Below, one piece after another: positions 15,979 through 24,636 of a stretch of DNA of 64,000 nucleotides. The stretch comes from Actinomycetota bacterium (GTDB lineage Bacteria; Actinomycetota; Acidimicrobiia; Acidimicrobiales; JAMCPD01): NCBI GenBank assembly GCA_023379935.1, contig JAMCPD010000011.1, positions 58,094-122,093 on the forward strand. The letters run 5' to 3'. The translations under genes and the position numbers were made by a program. Numbering within the stretch: position 1 is the stretch's first letter; the number at the start of each line of letters is the position of its first letter. The notes below the pieces were generated by a model. It was not told the origin of the DNA and ran no database searches. It was given only the letters and a program-made list of their open reading frames with translations.

Positions 15979-16841
15979 GAGAGTTTAAGCAAGCTCTTTA
16001 TTTTTTCACACCTCTCAGATTTAACAGGGGTACCGTAAGAACACAGGAGGTGAAAACCATCGGCGTGAAAAGCTCAACCGCACCGTCTCCTTTAACCTTA
16101 TTGTACTTCGGTCCTATTGGGGCGATAATTGGAATGCTGGTTGGGTTGGTGTTCTGGGGTTGTGATGCGGTTCTGCCGCCTCTTGTTGCGGCTTCCATTA
16201 CGGTAGCGGCGGACCTGTTATTGACCGGGGCGTTGCATTTTGACGGACTTGTTGATTCAGCCGATGGACTGTTGGGTGTACTTGATCAAAAGCGTAGGCT
16301 GGAGGTAATGGATGAGCCAACTATTGGTGCGTTTGCACTTGGGGTGGGCTGTATTTTTCTGATACTTCGGTGGGCAGCTCTTGCCTCGTTGGGATCTGTC
16401 GGCAATCACCTCGGTGGGTGGGTTCCACCGGTGGGTGGGTTGGGTCGAGCTGTGTGGCTGATTGGCGGGCTATGGTGCCTTTCAAGGACATCAATGGCAG
16501 TCTTCATCTCTGTTTTCACTTATGCCAGAAAAGAAGGAGGTTTAGTCGGTGCGTTTTTAAGTCAAAACAACAAAACGAAAAGGTTATACTGCGTTTTGGC
16601 GGCACTGATAGGGCTTTTGATCACTGTTTTGATGCTGTATGGCTGGGTTGATAACTTGGCTCACCTTTGGTGGATACCGGTACTGATTGTCTCATCTTTT
16701 GTGGGAGCACTTGGAGTAGTCGCGTTAGCACAAAAACGGTTGGGGGGCTTTACCGGCGATGTACTCGGCGCCGCTGGCATTATTTCTGAAACTATCGGCT
16801 TGATTGTGGCGGTTGGATTGGCTGGAGCCGGCAAGTGGTGA
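15975..16841 (+). CDS. cobS: Adenosylcobinamide-GDP ribazoletransferase
   Basis: 288 residues, an integral membrane enzyme that joins adenosylcobinamide-GDP to alpha-ribazole, completing the cobalamin nucleotide loop. TGALHFDGLVDSADGLLG carries the aspartates characteristic of the family, followed by MDEPTIGAFALG and several transmembrane segments. RFTGDVLGA-like FTGDVLGAAGIISE is conserved near the end. A guanine-rich direct repeat at 16412-16441 encodes a loop (GGWVPPVGGLG). The ATG overlaps the cobU stop (ATGA); the gene is convergent with the YgjP-like gene, seven bases away. Confidence 0.92.
   Translation: MREFKQALYFFTPLRFNRGTVRTQEVKTIGVKSSTAPSPLTLLYFGPIGAIIGMLVGLVFWGCDAVLPPLVAASITVAADLLLTGALHFDGLVDSADGLLGVLDQKRRLEVMDEPTIGAFALGVGCIFLILRWAALASLGSVGNHLGGWVPPVGGLGRAVWLIGGLWCLSRTSMAVFISVFTYARKEGGLVGAFLSQNNKTKRLYCVLAALIGLLITVLMLYGWVDNLAHLWWIPVLIVSSFVGALGVVALAQKRLGGFTGDVLGAAGIISETIGLIVAVGLAGAGKW
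16412..16444 (+). repeat. Guanine-rich direct repeat inside cobS
   Basis: CGGTGGGTGGGTT occurs at 16412-16424 and 16429-16441, with a fifth GGG run ending at 16444. The copies are 17 bases apart, so they are read in different frames. The strand has five GGG runs within 29 bases and could form a G-quadruplex. Confidence 0.6.
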
Positions 16842-16848
16842 ACGGTAT

Positions 16849-17595
16849 TTACTGACCTTCTGCCAACTGCTTACTGATCGTTTTCCACTGCGGCATTACG
16901 TTGTCCATTATCATCGTGAAACCTTTTCCATGACTCTGTTCGATGAGATGTGCCAACTCATGGACTACGACGTATTCAAGGCAGGGTAAGGGTTTTTTGA
17001 TTAATTCCAAATTAACCCAGATTCTTCCGGCCTTAAAGTTGCATGATCCCCATTTAGTTCTCATCTTTCTTACTCGCCATTCTTGTACCTTGACGGACAA
17101 AATTGTTTCCCACTTGTTTATCAAAATTGGAAGCAGCGTTTGCAGTTGGTGGCGGTACCAGTTGTGTAAAGCTTTTTCCCGTTGTAAAAGGCTGCTTTGC
17201 GGTTTGATGAAAAGATACAAGGTTGTTGAATCCGAGATAACCACCTTAGGTGTGCCGGGGCGTTCTACTACTTTCAACAGATAAGCCTTTCCTTGAAAGT
17301 AGTGATTTTCACCTGAAACATACTGATACTCGGGGGGTTGTATTTTAGATGTGACTTTTGTTTGTTGATGTCTAATCCATGCCAAACGTTCCGTAATTGC
17401 TGCAGATATAGCTTCCATACTCATATGTCGGGGGGCCGTTACATGAGTATGGCCGTCAGGTGGGTAAACTGTGAAGTTGATGTTCTTGATGTTTTTGCGT
17501 GTTACTTCAACTGTGATTCCGTCAACTATTAAGGTATGACTTTTGAGGTGGTTACTGCTTTTTCTCCGAGAACGGTAGCGGTAAGGTATATTCAT
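16849..17595 (-). CDS. YgjP-type zinc metallopeptidase
   Basis: 248 residues. VVHELAHLIEQSHGKGF holds the HExxH zinc site followed by the third-ligand region typical of the YgjP/WLM peptidases, and MRTKWGSCNFKAGRIWVNLEL just before it matches the family. Cellular substrates are not established. It interrupts the cobalamin cluster on the opposite strand and is convergent with cobS. No obvious link to cobalamin synthesis is visible. Confidence 0.82.
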   Translation of the reverse strand: MNIPYRYRSRRKSSNHLKSHTLIVDGITVEVTRKNIKNINFTVYPPDGHTHVTAPRHMSMEAISAAITERLAWIRHQQTKVTSKIQPPEYQYVSGENHYFQGKAYLLKVVERPGTPKVVISDSTTLYLFIKPQSSLLQREKALHNWYRHQLQTLLPILINKWETILSVKVQEWRVRKMRTKWGSCNFKAGRIWVNLELIKKPLPCLEYVVVHELAHLIEQSHGKGFTMIMDNVMPQWKTISKQLAEGQ

Positions 17596-17656
17596 ACCAA
17601 CCAGTTTATCGATACTGTGAAACTACCAAGCCGCGTGGAGTAGTTTAGTTATTAAT

Positions 17657-18601
17657 ATGGACGAATTGATTTCAAGTATGAGTATTTTCCCACATCCTAC
17701 GGCTGTTTTTGGTAGAGGAATGGAGTGGCTTGAGGCAAAGATGTGGAAAGATTCCAAAATACGAGGATCTGTTTATACTGCTCTCGGGGCGGGGGTGTGT
17801 ATTGGTATAGGGTTGGTGGCAGAAACGCTATTGGGAGAGTTGGTCTCTTTGGGACTGGCTTTGTGGATAGCCATGGGGGCTAAGGAGCTTTCCGATACAG
17901 CAGAAAAGGTATATTGGCTGTTGAAAGCGGGTGAACTTGACCAAGCACGTGATTTAATGAAAGCTTTAGTTGGAAGGGATACGCAAAGCTTAGATGCCGA
18001 TCAACTGGCCAAGGCGGTGGTTGAGTCGATTGCTGAGAATACTACAGATGCCTGCGTGGCACCTGCATTTTGGGGAGTAGTTGCAAGAGCACCAGGTATA
18101 CTTGGATATAGGGCCATAAATACCATGGATGCCATGGTTGGTCATCATAATACGGCTTATGAAAGGTTCGGCTTTACGAGCGCCCGGTTGGATGATATGG
18201 CAAACTGGATTCCCGCCAGGCTGACTGCCTTATTCGTGAGCATGGTGCACCCCGCTTCAACAGTAGCTATCTGGCGGTCTTTGAAGGATCAGGCTCTGTT
18301 GCATCCATCACGAAATGCCGGTATTTCAGAAGCCGCTTTTGCGGTTGGCCTGGGTGTTAGTGTTGGTGGGGATGAGCGCTACTACGTGGATGATGTATCC
18401 CATGGGGTTGTGGTTAGACCTCAGCCAAAGTTAGGTTATCACAACAGCGCCCAAGTTGAGGATATACCAAGAGCACTTAAGTTATTGACCAAGGTAAGGA
18501 GTATTGTTGTAGCTATGGTTTTATTCAGATTCAGGCGAAAGATCTTTCTAACGGTTTTGACACTCATAAAGCGTCGACCAGTTGTCAATGAGCATATATA
18601 A
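17657..18601 (+). CDS. cbiB: Adenosylcobinamide-phosphate synthase
   Basis: 314 residues, membrane protein that attaches the aminopropanol (phosphate) side chain to adenosylcobyric acid. FPHPTAVFGRGMEWLE, GRDTQSLDADQLAKAVVESIAENTTDACVAP-type region (about residues 113-140), YRAINTMDAMVGHHNTAYERFG and the final region with GDERYYVDD are conserved in CbiB/CobD. Five or so hydrophobic segments are visible. It begins at ATG 61 bases after the divergently oriented YgjP-like gene start and leads a run to the cobC-like and cobQ genes. Confidence 0.92.
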   Translation: MDELISSMSIFPHPTAVFGRGMEWLEAKMWKDSKIRGSVYTALGAGVCIGIGLVAETLLGELVSLGLALWIAMGAKELSDTAEKVYWLLKAGELDQARDLMKALVGRDTQSLDADQLAKAVVESIAENTTDACVAPAFWGVVARAPGILGYRAINTMDAMVGHHNTAYERFGFTSARLDDMANWIPARLTALFVSMVHPASTVAIWRSLKDQALLHPSRNAGISEAAFAVGLGVSVGGDERYYVDDVSHGVVVRPQPKLGYHNSAQVEDIPRALKLLTKVRSIVVAMVLFRFRRKIFLTVLTLIKRRPVVNEHI

Positions 18602-18610
18602 GTACCTATA

Positions 18611-19546
18611 ATGATTGACGCTGCACACGGTGGTAACGGTATTGATGTGGCAACCGAACTGGGGATAGAAAATATGCTCGATCTCTCTGCAAGCATGAAC
18701 CCGCTGCCTGTTGATGTGAAAAAAATAGTTGCACGACATCTTGATGCCATTTATTTCTATCCAAACCCCACCAAAGCAAGAGATGCCTTAGCGGAAGCTA
18801 TAGGTGTTGAATCTGGTAGGGTATTGTTGACCAATGGAGGATCGGAAGCCATAGCGCTGGTTTGTGCTGAACTTGGTTCAGGTTGGGTGAATGAACCGGA
18901 TTTTTCTCTCTACAAAAGGCACTTGACAAAGCTTTACCGGGGGGCTCCTTTATTTAAGTCTAATCCTCATAACCCAACCGGAAGGTTGGCCATTGACACC
19001 GAAAAGGCGGATGTGTGGGATGAAGCCTTTTATCCTATGGCCACAGGGAAGTGGACAAGAGGAGATACTGATTCCGGCAGTATTGTAGTCGGTTCCCTGA
19101 CCAAGCTTTTTGCTTGCCCGGGACTGAGAATTGGTTATATTATTACTCCCGACAACGATTTGTGTACAAAGTTGGAACAACGTCAACCTTTGTGGTCGCT
19201 CAACTCTTTAGCTGCAGCAGTACTGCCCGAGTTGTTGGAAGCAGTTGATTTGCCGCAGTGTGCGTCTGATATAGCACTACTGCGCCGCGAACTTGTCGAT
19301 TTACTCAAAACATTCGGCTTGGAGCCGCAAGATTCTGATGCCAACTTCGTGCTTGTCTCAACCGGGCCTCACTCAACCGGGCCTCACTCAACCGGGCGCA
19401 CGCTGTACGATGCTCTGGCGCTTTTGGGGGTTTTAGTCAGAGACTGTACCAATTTTGGACTAAGCGGCTGTGTTCGTATTGCTGTTCCAAACTCCAACGA
19501 TCTGCTTTTATTGGAAAAGGCCTTGAACAATGTTGTCTTTCAATAG
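18611..19546 (+). CDS. cobC: CobC/CobD-like threonine-phosphate decarboxylase
   Basis: 311 residues, a PLP enzyme of the aminotransferase fold family that makes aminopropanol phosphate for the cobalamin side chain. LDLSASMNPLP and TNGGSEAIALV open the fold, NPHNPTG binds PLP, DEAFYPM and the lysine of VVGSLTKLFACPGLRIGY complete the active site. The stretch between EPDFSLYKRHL and NPHNPTG is roughly 30 residues shorter than in the Salmonella enzyme, so the protein is compact. A 15 bp repeat (STGPH) at 19358-19402 lies near the C-terminus. Histidinol-phosphate aminotransferase is an alternative assignment, but the cobalamin context favours the decarboxylase. Confidence 0.82.
   Translation: MIDAAHGGNGIDVATELGIENMLDLSASMNPLPVDVKKIVARHLDAIYFYPNPTKARDALAEAIGVESGRVLLTNGGSEAIALVCAELGSGWVNEPDFSLYKRHLTKLYRGAPLFKSNPHNPTGRLAIDTEKADVWDEAFYPMATGKWTRGDTDSGSIVVGSLTKLFACPGLRIGYIITPDNDLCTKLEQRQPLWSLNSLAAAVLPELLEAVDLPQCASDIALLRRELVDLLKTFGLEPQDSDANFVLVSTGPHSTGPHSTGRTLYDALALLGVLVRDCTNFGLSGCVRIAVPNSNDLLLLEKALNNVVFQ
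19358..19402 (+). repeat. 15 bp tandem repeat in the cobC-like gene
   Basis: Two identical units TCAACCGGGCCTCAC at 19358-19372 and 19373-19387 encode STGPH twice, and a third partial unit (19388-19402) encodes STGRT. The identity of the two full units implies recent duplication. Confidence 0.95.
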
Positions 19547-19561
19547 TCTCCAGGTGAGATC

Positions 19562-21205
19562 TTGGCTAAAAAGGTCGAAAAGATGTATGTGCCGAAACCC
19601 AGTCGGTATTTTGAAGTGAAATCTAACCTTGATCTTCCCCAAAGCTTAAGTTTGCTGAATAAAGGTGCTTTAATGGTAGGTGGTACTGGAAGCGATGTTG
19701 GAAAGAGCATGGTCGTAACTGGCCTGTGCAGGATGTTGTCCCAAAAAGGTTTTTCTGTTGCCCCTTTTAAGGCTCAAAATATGGCTTTGAACTCCTTTGC
19801 TACCATTGATGGTGATGAAATTGCCAGAGCTCAGGCTATTCAAGCTTTCGCCGCCAACGCAGAAGCCCAAGTCTTAATGAATCCGGTGTTGCTCAAGCCG
19901 GTTAGTCACACATCGTGCCAAGTGGTAGTGATGGGAAAACCTCTAGGCGATATGAATGTCAGCTCCTATCAGGGTTTGAAAGATAGTTTATTAAAAACAT
20001 CCAATGAGGCACTGGCTGAGCTCATGAACCGTTTTGATGTTGTGATATGTGAAGGGGCCGGCAGCGTTGCTGAAATTAACTTATTTGATACCGATATAGT
20101 TAATTTACGTATTTGCCACGTTGCCGGGATTCCTTCAGTCATAGTTGCAAACATTGACAAGGGGGGCGTATTCGCTTCTTTGTATGGCACTGTTTCCCTC
20201 CTTCCCGGGATATGGCGCAGTACGGTGAAAGGTTTTATCATCAACAAATTCAGAGGGGATTTCGCTCTTTTAGAAAGTGGGCTTAGCGAGCTGTATCGTT
20301 TATGTGGAATACCAACAATTGCTGTATTGCCTTATTTGGAAGGACTGATGTTGGAGGCGGAAGACTCCTTGGGATTGGAGCAGCTGTCAAGGTATGCTGA
20401 GACAGCGCTCGTTGGAGTGCCAGCAGGTGCAAAGGGAGCGGAAACATCAGGGGATATACTGGAAATAGCTGTAGTGGCTTTTCCCCATATAGCCAATTTT
20501 ACAGACTTTTATCCATTGTCTATAGAACCCTATGTATCTTTGAAGATCGCAACAAGCCCTACCCAACTCTTGGGCGCGGATTTGATAGTGTTACCCGGCT
20601 CTAAGTCAACTGCCTTAGATTTGGACTGGTTGAAGGATAGAGGTATAGATAAGGCCATAAGGCAGGCTATGGTTGATAAGGGTGCTGTCGTGTTGGGCAT
20701 ATGCGCCGGTTATCAGATGTTAGGCAGTGTTATCTTTGATGAGGTGGAGTCTAAGATGGGTGAGTTGAATGGGCTTGGCTTATTAGATGTCCATACGGTA
20801 TTTGAAAAGGATAAAGTGGTACGCCAAGTAAAGGGTCACGCAAAAGTTGCCGAGCAACCCCAGATTGAAAATCAAATACTTTTCAATGGTCAAGAGCTTT
20901 ATGGTTACGAGATCCATCATGGCAGGGTTACACTTGGTTCAAGTGCCGCCCCTTGGATAATTTTGGATAACGATATGAAAAGCGTCGCCGGCGCGTTAGA
21001 CGGGTCCAAGCAGGTATTCGGCACCTCGGTTCACGGGATTTTTGAATCCGATTCCTTTCGGAGAGCTTTCCTCCAAGAAGTTGCCAAAATTAGAAATAAG
21101 AGTTTCATCTCTGGAGCCATGTGTTACCAAAGCATCAGAGATGCCCAGTTTGACCTGCTTGCTCAGGTGTTGGAAAAACATTTGGATTTCAGTTCTCAAC
21201 TTTGA
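19562..21205 (+). CDS. cobQ: Adenosylcobyric acid synthase
   Basis: 547 residues. The enzyme amidates four side chains of adenosylcobyrinic acid a,c-diamide. The N-terminal domain has MVGGTGSDVGKSMVVTGLCR and PFKAQNMALNS, then CEGAGSVAEINL; the C-terminal glutaminase domain has LPGSKSTALDLDWL, the nucleophile in VLGICAGYQMLG, and TSVHGIFESD. A low-complexity linker (about residues 282-300) separates them. Start is TTG 19562 after AGGTGAG; ATG 19583 is an alternative. The family is also called CbiP. It is 15 bases after the cobC-like gene. Confidence 0.92.
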   Translation: MAKKVEKMYVPKPSRYFEVKSNLDLPQSLSLLNKGALMVGGTGSDVGKSMVVTGLCRMLSQKGFSVAPFKAQNMALNSFATIDGDEIARAQAIQAFAANAEAQVLMNPVLLKPVSHTSCQVVVMGKPLGDMNVSSYQGLKDSLLKTSNEALAELMNRFDVVICEGAGSVAEINLFDTDIVNLRICHVAGIPSVIVANIDKGGVFASLYGTVSLLPGIWRSTVKGFIINKFRGDFALLESGLSELYRLCGIPTIAVLPYLEGLMLEAEDSLGLEQLSRYAETALVGVPAGAKGAETSGDILEIAVVAFPHIANFTDFYPLSIEPYVSLKIATSPTQLLGADLIVLPGSKSTALDLDWLKDRGIDKAIRQAMVDKGAVVLGICAGYQMLGSVIFDEVESKMGELNGLGLLDVHTVFEKDKVVRQVKGHAKVAEQPQIENQILFNGQELYGYEIHHGRVTLGSSAAPWIILDNDMKSVAGALDGSKQVFGTSVHGIFESDSFRRAFLQEVAKIRNKSFISGAMCYQSIRDAQFDLLAQVLEKHLDFSSQL

Positions 21206-21281
21206 AATATTTTTCAGGGATCAGAAAAAAAGGAACTGTTTTCCAGCCCACGAACGATAGCTGACGCAGATGTAAACTATA

Positions 21282-24200
21282 CTAACCGTTTGGCTGGGTG
21301 GTTTTTCCGGTTTCGGTTTTTCCGGCTTCGGTTTTCACGGTTCCGGTTTTCACAAAATTAGTGAAGTCCTCCGATGAAAGCGGATAACTGTAGAAAAAAC
21401 CCTGTGCAGCGGGACAGTTATATTTTTTCAGTAACTCATGTTGAAATTGATGCTCTACACCTTCAACAATGCAGTATAGATTGAGGTGTTTGCTCAAGGA
21501 TATAATGGCTTCAATCAATGGAGCTTCAACAGCCTCAGGTGATACCTGATCGATAAATGACTTATCTATCTTCAGCGTCTTGGCAGGTATCATGTCAAGG
21601 CGGTGCAGTGCCGAGTTTCCCAATCCGAAATCGTCTATTGCGAGCGAAATCCCAAGTTTGGTTATATCGTTTAGCGTGGAATCAATTTTACTGTTTGTTC
21701 CGGATGGATCAGACGGATTGATTATGACTCTTTCGGTTATTTCCAACTCCAATCGCTTGGGATCAGCCTTACTGCTTTTTAGCAAAGATTTTAGTTTTTC
21801 TATAAATCCCGGTGTGTTCAAATCTCTGGAGGATATGTTTACACTCACTTTAAACGTCCCAAACTCTTGTTGTGTCCACAGCCCAAGTTGGGCGCACACA
21901 GCTTTGAGCATCCAGTTGTCCAGTTCTACTATCAGGTCGGTTTGTTCTGCTATGTTTATAAACTCTTCCGCCTCCAAACTACCCAGGCTTGGGTGATGCC
22001 AGCGTAGCAGTACTTCAACAGCGGTGGTTTCGTTTGAATCCAACTCTATTATTGGTTGATATGCAAGATGTATCTGGTTATTTTCTAATGCATGGTGTAG
22101 ATCCGTCTCAAGTCCTATCTTTTCCTTATGTGCTGGTGATTGCCCTTGGAAGAAGTGAAAAGTATTGCGTCCGGATTCCTTGGAGTCGTACATTGCGCTG
22201 TCAGCCTGTTGGAGCAGCTCTTCGTATTCGGTACTGTCTTCGGGAGCTCTTGTTATTCCAATACTGGCGGATATGAATACTTCTTGATTCGCTATTTTAT
22301 AAGGAGCACTTAGGACATCTAAAATCTTTTGTGCAATATTTTGGATTGCGTCCTTATCGGATATTTCCGATAGCAAAATGACAAACTCATCCCCTCCGAC
22401 TCTGGCTATGGTGTCTTGATGGCGCAGTGTCTTTACTAAGCGATCTGCTACTTCTATGATGAGATCATCACCTGCTTGGTGGCCCAACGTATCGTTTACC
22501 TGCTTGAAGTGGTCCAGATCAACGAAGAATAAGCATAAAGAGCTGTCTGCACGTTCCAGTTTTATAAGTGCTTGCATAATTCTGTCTTCAAGCAGCCTTC
22601 TGTTAGGCAATCCGGTAAGCGCATCATGCCAGGCCATATGGCTGGTACGCTCCATCAGCTCAGCATTCACCAAGGCGGTTACGGCTTGGTCTGCCAGTCC
22701 TTGTAAACGTTCAAGCAGGTCAGCATCTTGGTTTAGTCTTGTGGATATATCTTCTTTGAAGTGGGCGGAAACCGCTCCAATCAGATTGTCATTTGAAACC
22801 AGAGGAGCTATCACCAGATTACCGCCGCCAGTCTTACCGCTGCCAGTCTCAGCGCTGCCGCCGTTGTCCCCGTTATGTTGGCCATTGCTGTGATCTCTTA
22901 AAATCTTGCTTATACAACCGTCACTGTTTGTCACCTCTAAGGGAAGCAGTCTATGTTCGGTGACCAACTCTTCAAAGTGTGTGCTATCCTGTTCAGTAAT
23001 TAAATCTTCCGGAGTTATATCATCTTGGGCAGTTTCACTTTCCGGGGTAACAGCAACTTCTTGGGTGGAGGCTTTTACTGACGTGAGTTGATTGTCAACG
23101 AGATTGTTTGAACGAGCCACTATTTGTAGCGCTTTAAGTTCAGGTTTCCACAACATTACTGCTGTGGACTGACATCCCAATACCGTCGGTACTGTGTTGG
23201 CTAACTGTTGAACGACCTCTTGGCGTGTACCTATTTTTGCCAAGGCACTACCGAACTGCAGTAGTGCCCTGGCTGTTGCATCTCTTTTGCGTGCCTCTTC
23301 TAATGTGGTAATTACATCCAAAGCGATAGCAGCGTAGTTGGCATAATAGGTAAGAGCTTCTTGTTCGGAAGAAAAAAACTCCATACCTTCAGGATAGATG
23401 GCGGCTATTTTTCCATAAGAACGGTGTGAAGATGCTATGTCAGCTATCAGACGGGATCCACTCTGATTGTTTGTATTTCCGGTTAGCAGCTCAGTTGCCA
23501 GTGTTTCGGCTTCTTCAGAGCTAAAGCCTTGCTGTTGTATCTTAGGTTGCGTCCATTCAGATGTTTGTACCACCAATAAGTATTTTGGAGCGTTGACGGC
23601 ATATGCCGCTTGAGCGGTAATGGCACGCAACATTATGTCCAAGTCGTCTGAGCTCAACAGTTCAGCCGCGGTGCTATACACGCCTTGTAAGCGATCGGCC
23701 ATGACCTCAATCTGCTCTGTCAACTGTTGCACTTTTTCCTCGGGGCTTATATTGAGTTCTCCGGAGGTTTCTTCTAAATTATCCTCTTGCCAGGCCATAG
23801 AGAAAAGACTCTGCTTATCTTCAACAAACTCTGACCACTGGCTTGCTTCCCAAGCTACAGAGTACAAACAGTAACGCCCACCGGTTACCTGACACTCTGA
23901 TTCTGTGACAGTTGCAGGAACAATGTCGAATAGAACCGGTATTTGAGACAGTATGCTTTTGGTGAAGTTGCATAACTGGGGATGCCGCGGTATTCCTTGA
24001 GTTGTATAAGAACGTATAACGGCATGCGCGACCCCGACTTCTATTACTTGAGTTTGAACGATGGTGGAGAACTTTGCAATAGTTTTGTCTATGTTGCGCA
24101 TTACTTCCGTGGGGGAGCCAAGTGCTTTTATCAAATAGCCCAAGTCGGTCCCTTGGAGGTGATCCACAAAGTACTTTCCCACCTCTATACCAACTTGCGA

Positions 24201-24440
24201 GTCGTTCAATACTCCTATTGCACCATCAAATAAACTCCCGACCTGCTCGTAGCTGCTCCAAGTTGTCGTATCTTCCAGCTCACTGGCTGAACGTTTTTCA
24301 CCGGCGGCAGATAGCAGTAAATCAACAGCGGAGTCTCCTCCTTTAGAGCGCGTGTAACCCACCAGAGCCTTTGTTATGACCCCAGAATAGTCTTGGCGGG
24401 CACTACCTCCCCCGTGTGTACGATGTCTAATTTCTATCAT
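21282..24440 (-). CDS. Multidomain GGDEF/EAL cyclic-di-GMP protein
   Basis: 1052 residues. Residues 1-200 form a sensory region ending in ECQVTGGRYCLYSVAW, resembling small-ligand or V4R-type domains seen ahead of cyclases; this is tentative. Two GAF-like segments follow (about 235-385 and 395-600). The diguanylate cyclase domain (about 610-780) has DALTGLPNRRLLEDRI, FFVDLDHFKQVNDTLGH and an intact RVGGDEF. The phosphodiesterase domain has EVLLRW in place of EALLRW, with VNISSRDLN, LEITERVI, AIDDFGLG and VEGVEHQFQ retained, so both activities are possible. Two repeats (22821-22865, 21303-21347) lie in a GAF loop and at the C-terminus. Monocistronic and divergent from tig. Confidence 0.88.
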   Translation of the reverse strand: MIEIRHRTHGGGSARQDYSGVITKALVGYTRSKGGDSAVDLLLSAAGEKRSASELEDTTTWSSYEQVGSLFDGAIGVLNDSQVGIEVGKYFVDHLQGTDLGYLIKALGSPTEVMRNIDKTIAKFSTIVQTQVIEVGVAHAVIRSYTTQGIPRHPQLCNFTKSILSQIPVLFDIVPATVTESECQVTGGRYCLYSVAWEASQWSEFVEDKQSLFSMAWQEDNLEETSGELNISPEEKVQQLTEQIEVMADRLQGVYSTAAELLSSDDLDIMLRAITAQAAYAVNAPKYLLVVQTSEWTQPKIQQQGFSSEEAETLATELLTGNTNNQSGSRLIADIASSHRSYGKIAAIYPEGMEFFSSEQEALTYYANYAAIALDVITTLEEARKRDATARALLQFGSALAKIGTRQEVVQQLANTVPTVLGCQSTAVMLWKPELKALQIVARSNNLVDNQLTSVKASTQEVAVTPESETAQDDITPEDLITEQDSTHFEELVTEHRLLPLEVTNSDGCISKILRDHSNGQHNGDNGGSAETGSGKTGGGNLVIAPLVSNDNLIGAVSAHFKEDISTRLNQDADLLERLQGLADQAVTALVNAELMERTSHMAWHDALTGLPNRRLLEDRIMQALIKLERADSSLCLFFVDLDHFKQVNDTLGHQAGDDLIIEVADRLVKTLRHQDTIARVGGDEFVILLSEISDKDAIQNIAQKILDVLSAPYKIANQEVFISASIGITRAPEDSTEYEELLQQADSAMYDSKESGRNTFHFFQGQSPAHKEKIGLETDLHHALENNQIHLAYQPIIELDSNETTAVEVLLRWHHPSLGSLEAEEFINIAEQTDLIVELDNWMLKAVCAQLGLWTQQEFGTFKVSVNISSRDLNTPGFIEKLKSLLKSSKADPKRLELEITERVIINPSDPSGTNSKIDSTLNDITKLGISLAIDDFGLGNSALHRLDMIPAKTLKIDKSFIDQVSPEAVEAPLIEAIISLSKHLNLYCIVEGVEHQFQHELLKKYNCPAAQGFFYSYPLSSEDFTNFVKTGTVKTEAGKTETGKTTQPNG
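21303..21347 (-). repeat. 15 bp tandem repeat at GGDEF/EAL C-terminus
   Basis: Three 15 bp units (21303, 21318, 21333). Read on the coding strand they give KTGTV-KTEAG-KTETG-KT near the end of the protein. The unit AAAACCGAAACCGGA differs from the sepF unit AGAACTGAGACCGGA at three of 15 positions. Confidence 0.92.
22821..22865 (-). repeat. 15 bp tandem repeat in GAF loop of GGDEF/EAL gene
   Basis: Units at 22821-22835 and 22836-22850 with a diverged third unit to 22865. On the coding strand they give GSAET, GSGKT, GG. The repeat lies in a glycine-rich loop of the second GAF-like domain. Confidence 0.85.
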
Positions 24441-24636
24441 TTTGTACTGGCTTTTACTTTATGTCGGTAAAATAACCTATTAGCTTTAGTGGAAGTATGT
24501 TTATTTGTTTTAATCATATTGCATTTCAATTTCATAGTACAAGTTATAAAGAATAGTTATTTTTTCAATTTAACATTAACTATATTACAGAGTATGCACA
24601 ACATACAGCCGGTTGCGGCTAAACTTTCTTTTTAAT
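24441..24636. promoter_or_regulatory. AT-rich divergent promoter region, GGDEF/EAL and tig
   Basis: This 196-base gap separates two outward-facing genes and is markedly richer in A and T than its surroundings. Candidate plus-strand -10 boxes are TATAAA at 24545-24550 (TTGCAT at 24519-24524, spacer 20) and TATATT at 24581-24586. No clear ribosome site precedes tig. Assignment of boxes is uncertain. Confidence 0.4.

Noticed and set aside
22456..22893. 145-codon plus-strand frame over the GGDEF/EAL gene
   Set aside because: Serine-rich antisense shadow of the GGDEF and GAF coding region with no recognisable motif.
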